Source: Microbacterium ureisolvens (GTDB lineage Bacteria > Actinomycetota > Actinomycetes > Actinomycetales > Microbacteriaceae). From it: DNA of 64,000 nt. The notes under the pieces are model-generated. The model was not told where the DNA came from. It saw nothing but the letters and a program-made list of their open reading frames with translations, and made no database searches. Below, piece by piece: positions 52,656 through 61,147 of this stretch. The stretch spans positions 62,001 through 126,000 of the forward strand of contig NZ_JAEUAX010000001.1 of NCBI RefSeq assembly GCF_019511645.1, read 5' to 3'. A program made the translations under genes and the position numbers. How positions within the stretch are numbered: position 1 is the stretch's first letter; each line of letters starts with the position of its first letter.

Positions 52656-53110
52656 CGGGCTGCCCCTGCGGCGCCGGCGGCCGACGTCGGGCGCGAGCGG
52701 TCGAGCTTTCGAGAGAGGACCGATGCCGTGGTGCGGAGGGCCTCCCACTCCTCGGGCTCCAGGTCTTCGAAGTGCGGGGCGAGTGCGGCCGTGAGCTGCA
52801 GCAGCCATGTCTGGAGCGCTTCGAGGCCGAGCGGCGTGACCTCGACCACCGTCGCGCGCGAGTCCGCGGCATCCGCCGCCTTCGCCACGAGTCCGTGGTC
52901 GGTCATCTGGCCGACCAGCCGCGTCATGCCGGGCTGGGTCACCCGGCTGAGCCGGGCGAGCTCGCCGATGCGCAGTGCGCCGTGGTCGCGCAGGATCGTG
53001 AGCGTCCGCCACTGTGCGGCGGGGGTCTCGTTGGCGGTCTCGAGCGCCGCCATGCGAGTGAGTGCGTGGGCGGCGACGATGAGGGTCTCGATGTCCTGGT
53101 CATGGGTCAC
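52652..53110 (-). CDS. MarR family transcriptional regulator
   Basis: A 152-aa winged-HTH regulator: LRIGELARLSRVTQPGMTRLVGQMTDHGLVAKAADAADSRATVVEVTPLG contains the recognition helix and the wing with the conserved D-SR. I placed the start at GTG 53110 because a palindromic operator and TATGCT -10 box lie just upstream; the alternative at 53161 would translate through them. It heads an operon with the MFS pump, which it most likely represses together with itself. Confidence 0.92.
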   Translation of the reverse strand: MTHDQDIETLIVAAHALTRMAALETANETPAAQWRTLTILRDHGALRIGELARLSRVTQPGMTRLVGQMTDHGLVAKAADAADSRATVVEVTPLGLEALQTWLLQLTAALAPHFEDLEPEEWEALRTTASVLSRKLDRSRPTSAAGAAGAAR

Positions 53111-53116
53111 GGCAAA

Positions 53117-53122
53117 AGCATA
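53117..53122 (-). promoter_or_regulatory. Candidate -10 box (TATGCT) for the MarR-MFS operon
   Basis: On the minus strand TATGCT is followed by 6 bases and the GTG at 53110. It overlaps the edge of the operator. Confidence 0.5.
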
Positions 53123-53145
53123 CCGTTGATATATACCGACGGTAT
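53120..53145. promoter_or_regulatory. Palindromic MarR operator
   Basis: A perfect palindrome with 6-bp arms (ATACCG-A-CGGTAT, 53133-53145) and an additional ATACCGT half-site at 53120-53126 form an operator of about 26 bases. It covers the promoter of the MarR gene, which explains autorepression. Confidence 0.65.
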
Positions 53146-53213
53146 TCGAAGTGGTCCACACGCTGAGGATCGTCGCAATTGGGTAACGACGGCGCCGGAG
53201 GCGACCTGCTGAC

Positions 53214-53243
53214 TTGACCTACAGGCCCTCCTCTTTCTAGATT
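53214..53243 (+). promoter_or_regulatory. Promoter of the Liv-type operon
   Basis: TTGACC (53214-53219) and TAGATT (53238-53243) are separated by 18 bases, close to the sigma-70 consensus. The start codon is 82 bases downstream, leaving room for regulation by the TetR protein encoded in the operon. Confidence 0.6.
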
Positions 53244-53325
53244 GCAAGAACCTGAATCGGATCTCATGTTTGAGCACGACGACCGGTTCACGCACCAGAT
53301 CCTTCCAATGGGGAAAGGCACGCAC

Positions 53326-54528
53326 ATGCGGGTTACGAAGAAGTTGCTCCTGGGCTCCGTGGCGGTGACGGCAGCGCTCGCTCTGACGGCGTGCGCGCCG
53401 ACCGCAGAGGCTCCGTCCGGCGAAGCGTCCGACGGCGGCGGTCCCGCCGAGGTGACCGTCGGCATCGTCACGAGCGAGTCGGGCCCGCTCGCCGGCTACG
53501 GCAAGCAGTACCTCGACGCCTTCAACGCCGGTCTCGACTACGCCACCGACGGCACCGGCGAGATCGACGGCACGACCATCGCCGTCGAGAACCGCGACGA
53601 CGCCGGCGACCCCGACAAGGCCGTCACCGCCGTCAAGGAGCTCATCGGCGAGGGCGTGAACATCATCGCCGGCACCGCATCGTCGGGCGTGGCGCTGGCG
53701 GTCGCCGAGCAGGCCGAGCAGAACAAGGTGCTCTACATCTCCGGCCCCGCGGCCGCCGACGCCATCACAGGCATCAACGACTACACGTTCCGCTCGGGCC
53801 GTCAGAGCGCGCAGGACGTCGCGACCGCGGGCACGTTCCTCGAAGACATCGAGGGCAAGACGGTGACGGTGTTCGCACAGGACAACGCGTTCGGCCAGGG
53901 CAATGTGGCGGCCGTCGAGGCGATCCTCGGTGGTCAGGGCGCGACCGTGAACTCCGTACTCGTCGCGGAGGACGTCACCGAGTTCACGCCGTTCGCGCAG
54001 CAGGTGCTGGCGGGCGCCCCGGACCTCGTGTTCGTCGCGTGGGCCGGCGCCACCTCGGGTGCGATGTGGCAGGCGATGAGTCAGCAGGGCGCGCTCGACG
54101 AGATCCCCGTCGTCACCGGTCTCGGCGACTCGGCGACGTTCGGCGCCTACGGCGAGGCCTCCGAGAAGATCAACTTCCTCAACCACTACTTCCCGGGCGC
54201 TCCCGACAACGACGTCAACACCGCGATGATCGAGGCCATCGAAGAGGCCGGGGGCACGCCCGACCTGTTCAGCCCCGACGGCTTCAACGCGGCGATCATG
54301 ATCGTCCACGCGATCAAGGAGGGCCAGGGCGACGTCGACGCGATGGTCTCGGCGCTCGAGGGCTTCGAGTTCGAAGGCCCCAAGGGCACGATGACCGTGC
54401 GCGCCGGCGACCACGCGCTCATCCAGGAGATGTACCAGGCGAAGCTCGTCGCGCAGGACGGCACCTTCGTGCCCGAGCTCGTCGACACCGTCTCGGCCGA
54501 CGACGTCGCGCCCGCCGAAGCGAAGTGA
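53326..54528 (+). CDS. Branched-chain-amino-acid-type ABC substrate-binding lipoprotein
   Basis: A 400-aa LivJ/LivK-type (periplasmic binding protein 6) lipoprotein: signal with LTAC lipobox (Cys ~25), then VGIVTSESGPLAGYGKQYLDAFNAGLDYA and DPDKAVTAVKELIGEGVNIIAGTASSGVALAVA. Such proteins bind amino acids but also aromatic and other carboxylates, amides or urea. I chose ATG 53326 with AAAGG upstream; the frame is open to 53242. It is the first gene of a nine-gene operon with acyl-CoA ligase and dehydrogenase genes, so the ligand is probably a catabolic carboxylate. Confidence 0.92.
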   Translation: MRVTKKLLLGSVAVTAALALTACAPTAEAPSGEASDGGGPAEVTVGIVTSESGPLAGYGKQYLDAFNAGLDYATDGTGEIDGTTIAVENRDDAGDPDKAVTAVKELIGEGVNIIAGTASSGVALAVAEQAEQNKVLYISGPAAADAITGINDYTFRSGRQSAQDVATAGTFLEDIEGKTVTVFAQDNAFGQGNVAAVEAILGGQGATVNSVLVAEDVTEFTPFAQQVLAGAPDLVFVAWAGATSGAMWQAMSQQGALDEIPVVTGLGDSATFGAYGEASEKINFLNHYFPGAPDNDVNTAMIEAIEEAGGTPDLFSPDGFNAAIMIVHAIKEGQGDVDAMVSALEGFEFEGPKGTMTVRAGDHALIQEMYQAKLVAQDGTFVPELVDTVSADDVAPAEAK

Positions 54529-54547
54529 CGCAGGGCGTCACGAAGCG

Positions 54548-55363
54548 ATGAGCACTTCAGTCCCGTCCGCGCCCGTCGCGGAGACCGCGCGCCGCGGCTC
54601 TCCGCTGAAGATCGAGGGTCTCGGTCTGCAGATCGGCGGCGCGACGATCCTCGAAGACGTCGAGCTCGACGTCGCCGCCGGCTCCCTCGTGGGCGTCATC
54701 GGTCCGAACGGCGCCGGCAAGACCACGCTCTTCAACGTGATCTCCGGGCTCATGAGGCCCACCGCCGGCCGCGTCGTCCTCGATGACCGCGACATCACGA
54801 CGGCGTCGGTGCCTGCGCGGGCGCGGGCGGGACTGGGGCGCACCTTCCAGACCTCGAGCCTCTTCCCGAAGCTGTCGGTGCTCGAGAACGTCCGCCTGGC
54901 CGCCCAGGTGTCGCTCGGCGGCTCGGGTTCTCTCCTGAACTTCCCGAGACGGACGGATGCCGCCACCCGGCTCGCGCTCGAGAAGCTCGACGCCGTCGGA
55001 CTCACGCACATGCGCGACGCGATGGCGGGCGACATCTCGCACGGCGACAAGCGCAAGCTCGAGATCGCGGTGCTGCTGGCGACCGAGTCGAGCATCGTGC
55101 TGCTCGATGAGCCCATGGCGGGCGTCGCCTCGGGCGATGTCCCGGGGCTCGTGGACAACATCCGGCAGATGCAGCGCGAGAAGGGCTGCACGCTGCTCAT
55201 GGTCGAGCACCACATCGACGTGCTCATGGGCCTGGTCGAGAAGGTGGCGGTGATGTACTTCGGCACGATCATCGCCTACGACACCCCGCAGCGGATCATG
55301 GAGAACCCGCTCGTGCAGAGCGCGTACCTGGGCACCGGCATGACCGGGACGGAGGCGGCGTGA
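54548..55363 (+). CDS. livG: Liv-type ABC ATPase LivG
   Basis: A 271-aa ATPase: Walker A GPNGAGKT, then the LivG-specific insertion FQTSSLFPKLSVLENVRLAAQ, signature ISHGDKRKLEIAV (a variant of the usual SYGQQ form) and Walker B IVLLDEPMAGVA. It supplies ATP hydrolysis to the importer. It starts 19 bases after the binding-protein stop and its stop overlaps livF. Confidence 0.94.
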   Translation: MSTSVPSAPVAETARRGSPLKIEGLGLQIGGATILEDVELDVAAGSLVGVIGPNGAGKTTLFNVISGLMRPTAGRVVLDDRDITTASVPARARAGLGRTFQTSSLFPKLSVLENVRLAAQVSLGGSGSLLNFPRRTDAATRLALEKLDAVGLTHMRDAMAGDISHGDKRKLEIAVLLATESSIVLLDEPMAGVASGDVPGLVDNIRQMQREKGCTLLMVEHHIDVLMGLVEKVAVMYFGTIIAYDTPQRIMENPLVQSAYLGTGMTGTEAA

Positions 55364-56097
55364 TCACTCCAGGCGCCGAGGGCGCAGCATCCGTCCCCAT
55401 CCTCACCGTGCGCAACCTCCGGTGCACCATTGCGGGGCAGCAGGTCGTCGAGGACGTCTCGTTCGACGTGCCCGCCACCGGCATCACGGCGGTGCTCGGG
55501 CGCAACGGCGTCGGCAAGACGTCGACGCTGCGCGGCGTCCTCGGTCTGATCCCGCTCCGGGGCGAGGTCCGCCTCGGAGGAGAACGCATCGACGGGCTGA
55601 GCACCCACCGCATCGTGCGCCGCGGGGTCGGCTATGTCCCCGAAGACCGCGAGGTCTTCTCCAAGCTCACCGTCGCCGAGAACCTCGCCCTCGCCGAGCG
55701 GCAGAAGAATCCGCGGCGCGAGTTCGTCGCCGAGCTCTTCCCCGACCTCGTCGCCCGCCGGGATCAGCCGGCCGGCACGCTCTCGGGCGGCCAGCAGCAG
55801 ATGGTGTCGGTCGCTCGGGCACTGCTGAACGACAACAGGCTCCTGCTCGTCGACGAGCCGACCAAGGGTCTCGCTCCCAAGATCGTCACCGAGGTCGCCG
55901 ACGCGCTGCGGGAGGCGTCCAAGACGGTTCCGATCCTGCTCGTCGAGCAGAACCTCGAGGTTGTCCGCCGCCTGGCCGAGGATGCCGTCGTCATCGCGGG
56001 TGGACGCGTCGCGCACGTCGGCAAGGCGAGCGACATCCTCGACGACGAAGAGCTCACCCGCCGCTTGCTCGGCGTCCACGTGGAGCACGCTGCATGA
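55360..56097 (+). CDS. livF: Liv-type ABC ATPase LivF
   Basis: A 245-aa ATPase: Walker A GRNGVGKT, signature LSGGQQQMVSVARAL and Walker B LLVDEPTKGLAP. It is the second ATPase of the heteromeric importer. It overlaps livG at its start (GTGA) and the LivH gene at its end (ATGA). Confidence 0.94.
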   Translation: MITPGAEGAASVPILTVRNLRCTIAGQQVVEDVSFDVPATGITAVLGRNGVGKTSTLRGVLGLIPLRGEVRLGGERIDGLSTHRIVRRGVGYVPEDREVFSKLTVAENLALAERQKNPRREFVAELFPDLVARRDQPAGTLSGGQQQMVSVARALLNDNRLLLVDEPTKGLAPKIVTEVADALREASKTVPILLVEQNLEVVRRLAEDAVVIAGGRVAHVGKASDILDDEELTRRLLGVHVEHAA

Positions 56098-56969
56098 GCA
56101 CCCTCGTCCTCACCCTCATCACCGGCGTGGGCCTCGGCGCCCTCTACTTTCTCGTCGCCAGCGGCCTGAGCCTCATCTACGGGCTCATGCACGTGCTCAA
56201 CTTCGCGCATGGGGCCTTCCTCACACTGAGCGCGTTCATCGGCTTCATGGTCGCCCAGGCGCTCGGCACCGAGTCGTGGGGATCCTTCCTGCTGTCGGTC
56301 CTCGTCGGCGCCGGCGTGGGCGCTGCGTTCGCCACGCTCACCGAGCTCGTGCTCATCCGCCCGCTGTACGAGCGCCACATCGAGCAGGTGCTCGTCACCG
56401 TGGGGCTGTCGTTCGCGGCCGTGGCACTCTTCGAAGGGATCTGGGGGACCGACCCCATCCATATCGGCGGACCTCCGTGGCTCACGCAGACGACCGAGGT
56501 GCTGGGCGCCCGCATCCCGAACACGTACTGGGTGCTGATGATCGCGGCCGTGCTCGTGCTCGCCGCCCTGGTGCTGTTCCTGCAGAAGACGCGCTACGGC
56601 ATGATCATCCGGGCCGGCGTCGAGAACCGCTCGATGGTGACGGCGCTCGGCATCGACGTGCGGCGCTCGTTCACCCTCGTCTTCGCCATCGGCGGCGCCG
56701 CGGCGGGCATCGGCGGGGTGCTCGCGATGCACTACTCCACCTTCGTCTCGGCGCACCTCGGCCAGACGCTGCTTATCTTCGCCTTCATCGTCACCGTCGT
56801 CGGCGGCCTCGGTTCCCTCACCGGCGCGGCCGTGGCGTCCGTCCTCGTCGCGGTGCTGCAGCAGTTCGCGAACTTCTACCTCGGCGGCACCGGCGACTTC
56901 ATCGTCGTGATCCTGCTGGCCGTCGTGCTGCTGGTGCGCCCGACCGGACTCCTCGGAAGGAAGGCATGA
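56094..56969 (+). CDS. livH: Liv-type ABC permease LivH
   Basis: A 291-aa permease with about eight helices. The family segments GLSLIYGLMHVLNFAHGAF near the start and GIDVRRSFTLVFAIGGAAAGIGGVL mark LivH. The ATG overlaps the LivF stop and its own stop overlaps the LivM start. Confidence 0.94.
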   Translation: MSTLVLTLITGVGLGALYFLVASGLSLIYGLMHVLNFAHGAFLTLSAFIGFMVAQALGTESWGSFLLSVLVGAGVGAAFATLTELVLIRPLYERHIEQVLVTVGLSFAAVALFEGIWGTDPIHIGGPPWLTQTTEVLGARIPNTYWVLMIAAVLVLAALVLFLQKTRYGMIIRAGVENRSMVTALGIDVRRSFTLVFAIGGAAAGIGGVLAMHYSTFVSAHLGQTLLIFAFIVTVVGGLGSLTGAAVASVLVAVLQQFANFYLGGTGDFIVVILLAVVLLVRPTGLLGRKA

Positions 56970-58099
56970 TGCGTCGCTACGTCCCCGCGATCGTCGGCGT
57001 GGCACTCGTCGCGTTCATGGCGATGCTGCCGCTTCTCAACCTCTCACTGCCGGGGATCCTGCCCACACCGACGTACATGCCGGGAACGCTCGCGCTGCTC
57101 TCGCTGTGCATGGTCTTCGCCGCGCTCGCGCTGTCGTACAACCTGCTGCTCGGATCGGGCGGGATGCTGTCATTCGGCCACGCCCTCTACTTCGGCGCCG
57201 GCGCGTACGGGCTGGGCATCGCGCTCGAGCACTTCGGAGTGCCGCTCTGGCCGGGAGTCTTCATCGCGCTGATCGGTGGCATGGTGATCGCGCTCGCGAC
57301 GGGCGCCGTGTCGATGCGGGTCTCGGGGATCCCGTTCGCGATGGTCACGCTGGCGTTCGCACAGGCGGGATCGGTGCTGGTGCGCCGCAACTCGCAGGTC
57401 ACGGGCGGCGAGGAGGGGCTGAGTCTCGACACATCGCAGGTGCCCGACTTCCTGATCGGGGTCGTGAACACGCGCAACCTCTACTGGTTCACGCTCGTCG
57501 TTCTCGTGGCCGTCTACCTCGTGGTGCTGTGGGTCGACACCTCGCGCCTGGGGCACCTCGCCCGCGCGACGCGCGAGAACGAGCAGCGCGTTCGCGTGCT
57601 CGGGCTGTCGCCGTACCGGGTGCGGCTCATCGTGTTCGTCATCGCGGCAGGGCTCGCCAGCCTCGCCGGCATCGCGTACATGCTGCTGCAGTCGGGGACC
57701 GTGCCGCGGTCGGTCTCGGCCGACCTCACGATCACCGTGCTGGTGATGGTGGTGCTGGGTGGCGTCGGCTTCCGCTGGGGTGCGATCGTGGGCGGTGTGC
57801 TGTACACCCTGCTCGATCAGCGGCTCACCGTGCTCGCCGGCTCCGACGTCATCGCCGGGCTTCCCGACGTGCTGCGGGTTCCGCTGTCGGAGCCGCTCTT
57901 CCTCCTCGGGGTGCTGTTCATCATCGTGGTGATGTTCCTCCCGGGCGGCATCGCAGGCACGATCGACGCGGCGGTCCGCCGTCGGCGCGGCGAGAAGGTG
58001 CGCGGCTCGCTCCGGCAGCTCGACGACGCCGAGGAGGCGTCGGCGACGGCTGAGGCCGGGGTGGACGGCCCCGCCGCTTCGGACAGGGTGCGCGCATGA
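56966..58099 (+). CDS. livM: Liv-type ABC permease LivM
   Basis: A 377-aa permease with about ten helices and LivM segments ALSYNLLLGSGGMLSFGHALYFGAGAY and TRENEQRVRVLGLSPYRVRL. The C-terminal ~45 residues are charged and Ala/Glu-rich. ATGs at 56966 and 56969 both follow GGAAGGAAGG. It overlaps the acyl-CoA ligase gene by four bases. Confidence 0.93.
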   Translation: MMRRYVPAIVGVALVAFMAMLPLLNLSLPGILPTPTYMPGTLALLSLCMVFAALALSYNLLLGSGGMLSFGHALYFGAGAYGLGIALEHFGVPLWPGVFIALIGGMVIALATGAVSMRVSGIPFAMVTLAFAQAGSVLVRRNSQVTGGEEGLSLDTSQVPDFLIGVVNTRNLYWFTLVVLVAVYLVVLWVDTSRLGHLARATRENEQRVRVLGLSPYRVRLIVFVIAAGLASLAGIAYMLLQSGTVPRSVSADLTITVLVMVVLGGVGFRWGAIVGGVLYTLLDQRLTVLAGSDVIAGLPDVLRVPLSEPLFLLGVLFIIVVMFLPGGIAGTIDAAVRRRRGEKVRGSLRQLDDAEEASATAEAGVDGPAASDRVRA

Positions 58100-59721
58100 C
58101 GTGGAACGCCGACCCCGATCTCGACGACGGGCCGCACACGATCGGCCGCTGGATCGTCGACCGCGCGACGCGCTCGCCCGAGCGCACCGCGCTCGACGAC
58201 CGCGGCGTGACGACGGACTACGCGACGCTCGCGGCCCGCGCGGCGGGACTCGCGGATGCGCTGCGGCAGGCGGGCTACGGTCCCGGTGACCGCATCGCGA
58301 CCGTGTCGGGAAACTCCACCGACCACGTCGTGGCGTTCTTCGCCTGCGCGATTGCGGGCATCGCCATCGTGCCGTTGTCGTGGCGGCTCACGCCCCGCGA
58401 GCTCGCAGAGGTGCTCACACGGTCCGCTCCGGCGCTGGTGCTGATCGAGGACGAGCACATGGCGCTCGCCGGTGAGGCGCTGCGCGGGGCGGCCCTGGAC
58501 ACGCCCGTGGCGGGGCTCGGCACGACCGGGGTCGAGGCATCCGTTCCCCGCGCAGCGAACCCCGCCCCGCGCCGGCCCGTGCGCGACGACGATCCGCTGC
58601 TCGTGATCTTCACGTCGGGGAGCGAAGCGGCCCCGAAGGGGGTCGTGCTCACGCATGCGAACTGCTTCTGGAACAACCTCGCGCTCGCGCAGGCTCTGCC
58701 GCTCACGCAGGACGACGTCGTGCTCGCCATGCTCCCGCAGTTCCACGTCGCCGCATGGAACTGCCAGCCGCTCCTGGCGTGGTGGGTCGGCGCGACGGTC
58801 GTGCTCGAGCGCTCGTTCCAGCCTGACCGCGTGCTGCACTTGATCGCCGACCGCAAGGTCACCGCGATGATGGGCGTGCCGACGCAGTACGCGCTGCTCG
58901 CGAACGCCCGCGGGTGGCGGACGACGGATGCCTCGTCCCTGCGCCTCGCACTTGTGGGGGGCGCCACGATGCCGGTGTCGCTGCAGGAGGCGTGGGCGGA
59001 ACGGGGAATCCCGCTGACACAGGGATACGGGCTCACTGAGGCAGCGCCGAACGTGCTGCACCTGCCCGCCGCGGAGGCGACCGGCACGCCGGGCGCCGTC
59101 GGCCGGCCGTACCCCCACGTCTCCGTGCGGATCGTCGACGTGGCGTCGGGACTCACACTGGAGGGCGAGGCCACCGGCGAGCTGTGGGTGCGCGGCCCGA
59201 GCGTCTTCGCGGGCTACCTCGGCGACGACGATGCGACCGCCCGCGCGATGAGCGGCGACTGGCTGCGCACCGGCGACCTCGCGTCGCGGGACGCGTCCGG
59301 CATATATCGCATCGTCGACCGGCTCAAGGACATCTTCATCTCCGGCGGAGAGAACGTCGCGCCGGCCGAGGTCGAGTACGCCCTCTGCCTGCACCCGCTC
59401 GTCGAGGCGGCCGCCGTCGTGGGCGTTCCCGACGCGGTGTGGGGTGAGCGCGGGGTCGCGTTCGTCGTGCCCGCCGACGGTGCCGCGCTGTCTGCCGACG
59501 AGGTGCTGACCCACGCCCGGCTCAACCTCGCGGCGTTCAAGGTCCCGGTCCACGTGGAGTTCGTCGACAGGCTGCCGCGCTCGACGATCGAGAAGCTCGC
59601 GCGAGCGCGTCTTCGCGACACGGCCAGGTCGCTGGTCGAACAGCACCGCGAGCAGGAGGATCGTGCGGGGGAGCGCGCACATGGCGCGGTGCACGAGGGT
59701 ACGAAGGGGGAGGCCCGATGA
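58096..59721 (+). CDS. AMP-dependent acyl-CoA ligase
   Basis: A 541-aa adenylate-forming enzyme that would activate a carboxylate with CoA and ATP. Motifs are the phosphate loop FTSGSEAAPKGVVLTH (about 171-186), QGYGLTEAAP, the hinge GDWLRTGDLASRD...YRIVDRLKDIFISGGENVAPAEVE, and the catalytic Lys region STIEKLARA near residue 500. Residue choice in the acyl pocket does not reveal the substrate. It overlaps LivM and TetR, so it sits in the middle of the operon and probably acts on the imported acid. Confidence 0.93.
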   Translation: MTWNADPDLDDGPHTIGRWIVDRATRSPERTALDDRGVTTDYATLAARAAGLADALRQAGYGPGDRIATVSGNSTDHVVAFFACAIAGIAIVPLSWRLTPRELAEVLTRSAPALVLIEDEHMALAGEALRGAALDTPVAGLGTTGVEASVPRAANPAPRRPVRDDDPLLVIFTSGSEAAPKGVVLTHANCFWNNLALAQALPLTQDDVVLAMLPQFHVAAWNCQPLLAWWVGATVVLERSFQPDRVLHLIADRKVTAMMGVPTQYALLANARGWRTTDASSLRLALVGGATMPVSLQEAWAERGIPLTQGYGLTEAAPNVLHLPAAEATGTPGAVGRPYPHVSVRIVDVASGLTLEGEATGELWVRGPSVFAGYLGDDDATARAMSGDWLRTGDLASRDASGIYRIVDRLKDIFISGGENVAPAEVEYALCLHPLVEAAAVVGVPDAVWGERGVAFVVPADGAALSADEVLTHARLNLAAFKVPVHVEFVDRLPRSTIEKLARARLRDTARSLVEQHREQEDRAGERAHGAVHEGTKGEAR

Positions 59722-60395
59722 GCATGTCCGATGAACTGGTCGACCGGGAAGAGGAGCTGGTGTCGTCCGCCACGGGGCGCCCCCTCACGAAGCGTGGCGA
59801 AGCGACCCGGCGCCGTCTGCTCGAGGCCGCGGAGCTCGTGTTCGCCGAGCAGGGCTACCACGAGGCATCCATCGTCAAGATCACCGAGCGAGCGGGCATC
59901 GGCCTCGGCACGTTCTACCTGTACTTCGACAGCAAGCAGACGATCTTCGAGGCGCTCGTGCTCGACCTCAACCGTCGCGTGCGCCATTCCATGTCGGAGG
60001 CGATGGCCGGCGCATCGGGTCGACTGGAAGCGGAGCGTGCAGGATTCGCCGGGTTCTTCCGGTTCACGGCGGAGCACCCTGCCCTGTACCGCGTCGTGCG
60101 CGAGGCCGAGTTCGTCTCGCCCGAGGTGCTGCGCACGCACTACACGCGCATCGTCGAGGGTTATGAGGCCGGGCTGCGGGCCGCACAGGCGGCCGGCGAC
60201 GTCGATCGTGCCCTCGACCCCGAGACGACGGCCTGGGCACTCATGGGCATGGGCGAGCTCATCGGCATGCGATTCCTGCTGTGGGAGCGCGACGCCGACG
60301 GCAAGCCGCCGGCACAGCTCGACCCGGTGGTGTTCGCCGGCATGACCCGGTTCATCGACAATGCGCTCGCGCCGCGAGCGGCAGAGACGGAGTGA
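59718..60395 (+). CDS. TetR family transcriptional regulator
   Basis: A 225-aa regulator: HTH at ~27-72 (RRRLLEAAELVFAEQGYHEASIVKITERAGIGLGTFYLYFDSKQTIFEAL) and an all-helical ligand domain. It lies inside the operon, overlapping the ligase upstream and the SDR downstream, so it is co-transcribed with its probable targets. An acyl-CoA ligand is plausible by analogy with FadR-like TetR proteins, but this is inference. Confidence 0.92.
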   Translation: MSMSDELVDREEELVSSATGRPLTKRGEATRRRLLEAAELVFAEQGYHEASIVKITERAGIGLGTFYLYFDSKQTIFEALVLDLNRRVRHSMSEAMAGASGRLEAERAGFAGFFRFTAEHPALYRVVREAEFVSPEVLRTHYTRIVEGYEAGLRAAQAAGDVDRALDPETTAWALMGMGELIGMRFLLWERDADGKPPAQLDPVVFAGMTRFIDNALAPRAAETE

Positions 60396-61147
60396 CGGTG
60401 GAGAAGGATCTCGAGGGCAAGCGCGCGCTGGTCACGGGCGGTGCGAGCGGCATCGGCCTCGCCTGTGCGCACGAGTTCGCTGCGCGGGGCGCGTATGTCG
60501 TCATCGCGGACCTCAACGCCGAGGCCGCAGCCGATGCTGCCATCGCCGTCGGCGGAGAGTCCTGGGCGGTCGACCTTGCCGACACCGCCGCGCTCGACGA
60601 CCTGACGCTCGACGTCGACATCCTCGTCAACAACGCCGGCATCCAGCGCGTCGCGCCGATCCCCGAATTCGACCCCGACGCGTTCCGGCTGATCGTGCGG
60701 CTCATGCTGGAGTCGCCCTTCCTCCTCATCAGGGCTGCCTTGCCGGCGATGTACGAGCGCGGCTGGGGCCGCGTCGTCAACATCTCGAGCGCGCACGGTC
60801 TGCGTGCGAGCGCGTTCAAGTCGGCGTATGTCGCGGCCAAGCACGGGCTGGAGGGACTCTCGAAGGTGACCGCTCTCGAGGGTGCGCCGCACGGTGTGAC
60901 GAGCAACTGCATCAACCCCGCCTACGTGCGCACGCCGCTCGTCGAGAAGCAGATCGCCGATCAGGCGAAGGTGCACGGCATCCCCGAGAGCGAGGTCGTG
61001 GAGAGGATCATGCTCACCGAGAGCGCCGTCAAGCGACTGGTCGAGGCCGACGAGGTCGCGTCGCTGGCGGGATGGCTCGTGTCGGACAAGGCCGGCATGG
61101 TCACGGGCGCCTCGTACACGATGGACGGCGGATGGACCGCACGATGA
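60392..61147 (+). CDS. 3-hydroxybutyrate-dehydrogenase-like SDR
   Basis: A 251-aa classical SDR: TGGASGIG, NNAG, catalytic Ser in NISSAHG and YVAAK, then CINPAYVRTPLVEKQIADQA and the C-terminal GASYTMDGGWTAR. The sequence ISSAHGLRASAFKSAYVAAKHG and RTPLVEKQI are typical of D-3-hydroxybutyrate dehydrogenases. That fits the 3-oxoacid CoA-transferase genes nearby. GTG at 60392 overlaps the TetR stop; GTG at 60398 has a better-placed GGAG. Confidence 0.88.
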   Translation: MTVEKDLEGKRALVTGGASGIGLACAHEFAARGAYVVIADLNAEAAADAAIAVGGESWAVDLADTAALDDLTLDVDILVNNAGIQRVAPIPEFDPDAFRLIVRLMLESPFLLIRAALPAMYERGWGRVVNISSAHGLRASAFKSAYVAAKHGLEGLSKVTALEGAPHGVTSNCINPAYVRTPLVEKQIADQAKVHGIPESEVVERIMLTESAVKRLVEADEVASLAGWLVSDKAGMVTGASYTMDGGWTAR

